From positions 1 to 13,934 of the forward strand of contig JAEOTK010000343.1 of the NCBI GenBank assembly GCA_016839875.1: DNA of 13,934 nucleotides, given 5' to 3'. The notes under the pieces were generated by a model, which was not told the origin of the DNA, ran no database searches, and saw only the letters and a program-made list of their open reading frames with translations. The translations under genes were made by a program, and so were the position numbers. The DNA comes from Candidatus Heimdallarchaeota archaeon. GTDB taxonomy: Archaea > Asgardarchaeota > Heimdallarchaeia > Heimdallarchaeales > Heimdallarchaeaceae. Of this stretch, positions 12,689-13,934 are shown piece by piece; the stretch's first letter is position 1; every line of letters begins with the position of its first letter.

Positions 12689-13934
12689 TCAATCAAATTC
12701 TTTTTTCTTTTTATTCCAGATATAATCGTCACTGATTTTGTTTACTTGTTCTTCTGCAGTTAGTTTCTCCAGATAAGAAAGAATCAATCTTTTCATATAG
12801 GTTTTCCATGGAGAAACATTCTCCATATTAAATAATTCTGCTAACTCATCCACATGAGTAATTCCATTCCTCAATTGATTTGTAACAAACTTCTCTATAG
12901 TTTTCATTCTTCTATTAGTTTCTTTGATGGTTTTTCTTTTATCAACAATTATATTTCCATGAGCAGAAAGAACGAACTTTGCTGGATATTTGTTTATCTT
13001 CTTTAGGCTATTCAGAAAATCAGACCAAGCTTCAGGATAACTTGAGGTAGAAGTGGTGATAGACTGGTGAAGAGCAATTCCTGAAAAAAGTATTCCTCTT
13101 GGATCCCAGAAACCAATTGAACCTCTGGAACTGCCGGGGAGCTCTAATACTTCCATTTGCCAGTTGTTCAAATTCATGGGTTTGTAAGAACCCAAGGATA
13201 TTTTTGTACCCTCTTTTAGAGTTGAAGTAAACGAAAATCCTTCCTTTTTCAGTTTCCTTACAGTATTTTTTGAAGCACACAACGGTAGATTATACTCTTC
13301 CTTTAGAGCAATACCCTGATTGCAATGATCAGGATACATATTCGTTATTAAAATACCATCAATAGTATTAAGATTATTTTCAATAAACAACTTTAGGTTA
13401 GAAAGAGCTTTTTTATCAGCAGATCCAGGATCTAGTATATACTTATGTTCGTTACCAACAACGTAAATATTGCTAGTATGATAAGGCTGGGGGTCTGTAG
13501 TAGGTGTAGTAAACCTCCAAGTATAAGGAAATAATCTGTGACTATCAAATAGAATCTTACTCCTCTGCGCCTCCATTTCTCTTGCTGCATCTATTAGATT
13601 CTTATATTCAACATGAATTTTCTCTATTAGGGAAACAAATAATGGACTAAAGACATACTTTAGATTCAAAAAATCATTATATACTTTACTTGATTCAATC
13701 CATTTTCCTTTCTCTTCCACTACAAAATCTGTTGATTTATAAACATCTGGTTCACGTTTTAACTTCATCCTATAGAGTGTCGGATGAATTGGAGTTATGA
13801 ATAATATATAATTTACACGAAAAGTATGCTCATTATGAGCCATTTCCTGAAATCCACAAGGAATCATTGAATGAAGCCAAACACTTAGAATTTCTGGATT
13901 CATTTTCTCAATTAAATCATAAACATCAGTAAAA
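12689..13934 (-). CDS. Nudix-like/metallo-beta-lactamase fusion with degenerate metal site (partial, 5' end outside window)
   Basis: Positions count from the first visible Met (13903), but the frame stays open through ten more codons to the window edge, so the N-terminus is missing. Residues 1-98 resemble the C-terminal part of the Nudix-like domain in Nudix-MBL fusions (F-R-V-N-Y-ILF, then a Trp, then FSPLFVSLIEKI); the Nudix box itself would be off the window. About 140-320 form a LACTB2-like MBL fold, followed by a winged-helix-like C-terminal region (about 335-385). The usual HxHxDH reads N188-M-Y190-P-D192-H193. The His of 'PGHTPGS' is Ser258 and the bridging Asp of 'FSGD' is Ile276. Only Asp192, His193 and His315 (SAHG) remain. 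Zinc site 1 is therefore gone and site 2 incomplete: probably a pseudoenzyme or a binding protein. Confidence 0.8.
   Translation of the reverse strand, partial: FTDVYDLIEKMNPEILSVWLHSMIPCGFQEMAHNEHTFRVNYILFITPIHPTLYRMKLKREPDVYKSTDFVVEEKGKWIESSKVYNDFLNLKYVFSPLFVSLIEKIHVEYKNLIDAAREMEAQRSKILFDSHRLFPYTWRFTTPTTDPQPYHTSNIYVVGNEHKYILDPGSADKKALSNLKLFIENNLNTIDGILITNMYPDHCNQGIALKEEYNLPLCASKNTVRKLKKEGFSFTSTLKEGTKISLGSYKPMNLNNWQMEVLELPGSSRGSIGFWDPRGILFSGIALHQSITTSTSSYPEAWSDFLNSLKKINKYPAKFVLSAHGNIIVDKRKTIKETNRRMKTIEKFVTNQLRNGITHVDELAELFNMENVSPWKTYMKRLILSYLEKLTAEEQVNKISDDYIWNKKKKEFD

Noticed and set aside
13032..13280. An 82-codon frame in the same strand as the MBL-fusion gene
   Set aside because: An alternative frame wholly inside the MBL domain, whose frame is open over more than 400 codons. 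Not a frameshifted continuation.
1..13934. Mobile element, prophage or integration site
   Set aside because: No transposase, integrase, terminal repeats or tRNA-associated duplications; base composition is uniform apart from the RNA candidate.

Overview
The window looks like archaeal chromosome, and an Asgard-type archaeon is my best guess. It is AT-rich and densely packed. Many genes start with no or very short leaders, about 24-27 nt downstream of TATA-like boxes. One protein has a C-terminal PCNA-interacting (PIP) box and another has an RLI/ABCE1-style ferredoxin domain. The lineage is inferred from gene content; there is no rRNA or tRNA here to confirm it. I see no phage, transposon or CRISPR.

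Layout: (1) 1-2031, plus strand: the tail of an unidentified gene, then a CBS-domain protein translationally coupled to a CPA2-type cation/H+ antiporter. (2) 2039-3338, minus: three small hypothetical genes in one operon, divergent from a hypothetical gene with a Glu-rich tail (3436-3882, plus). (3) 3889-7486, minus: a CoA-type Nudix hydrolase, the ftcD-fchA pair (formiminoglutamate to methenyl-THF) and L-lysine 6-aminotransferase. (4) 7487-7873: a 387-bp gap with a GC-rich, hairpin-forming block flanked by a TATA box and an A8/T8 tract, probably a small RNA or a structured leader. (5) 7874-11158, plus: a membrane-anchored serine beta-lactamase-like hydrolase, a DUF72 protein ending in a PIP box, and a type III polyketide synthase with intact Cys-His-Asn triad. 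(6) 11186-13934, minus: a reductive-dehalogenase-like corrinoid/Fe-S protein with an N-terminal RLI-type diferredoxin, and a Nudix/metallo-beta-lactamase fusion running off the window whose metal site is largely destroyed.

Functionally the window mixes amino-acid catabolism (lysine epsilon-transamination and one-carbon transfer to tetrahydrofolate), ion homeostasis (CBS plus antiporter) and accessory redox or secondary metabolism (RdhA-like protein, type III PKS). No single operon ties these together. The best leads are the DUF72-PIP protein, the RLI-ferredoxin/RdhA fusion, the archaeal type III PKS, the structured RNA upstream of lat, the decayed MBL enzyme, and the uncharacterised three-gene operon.
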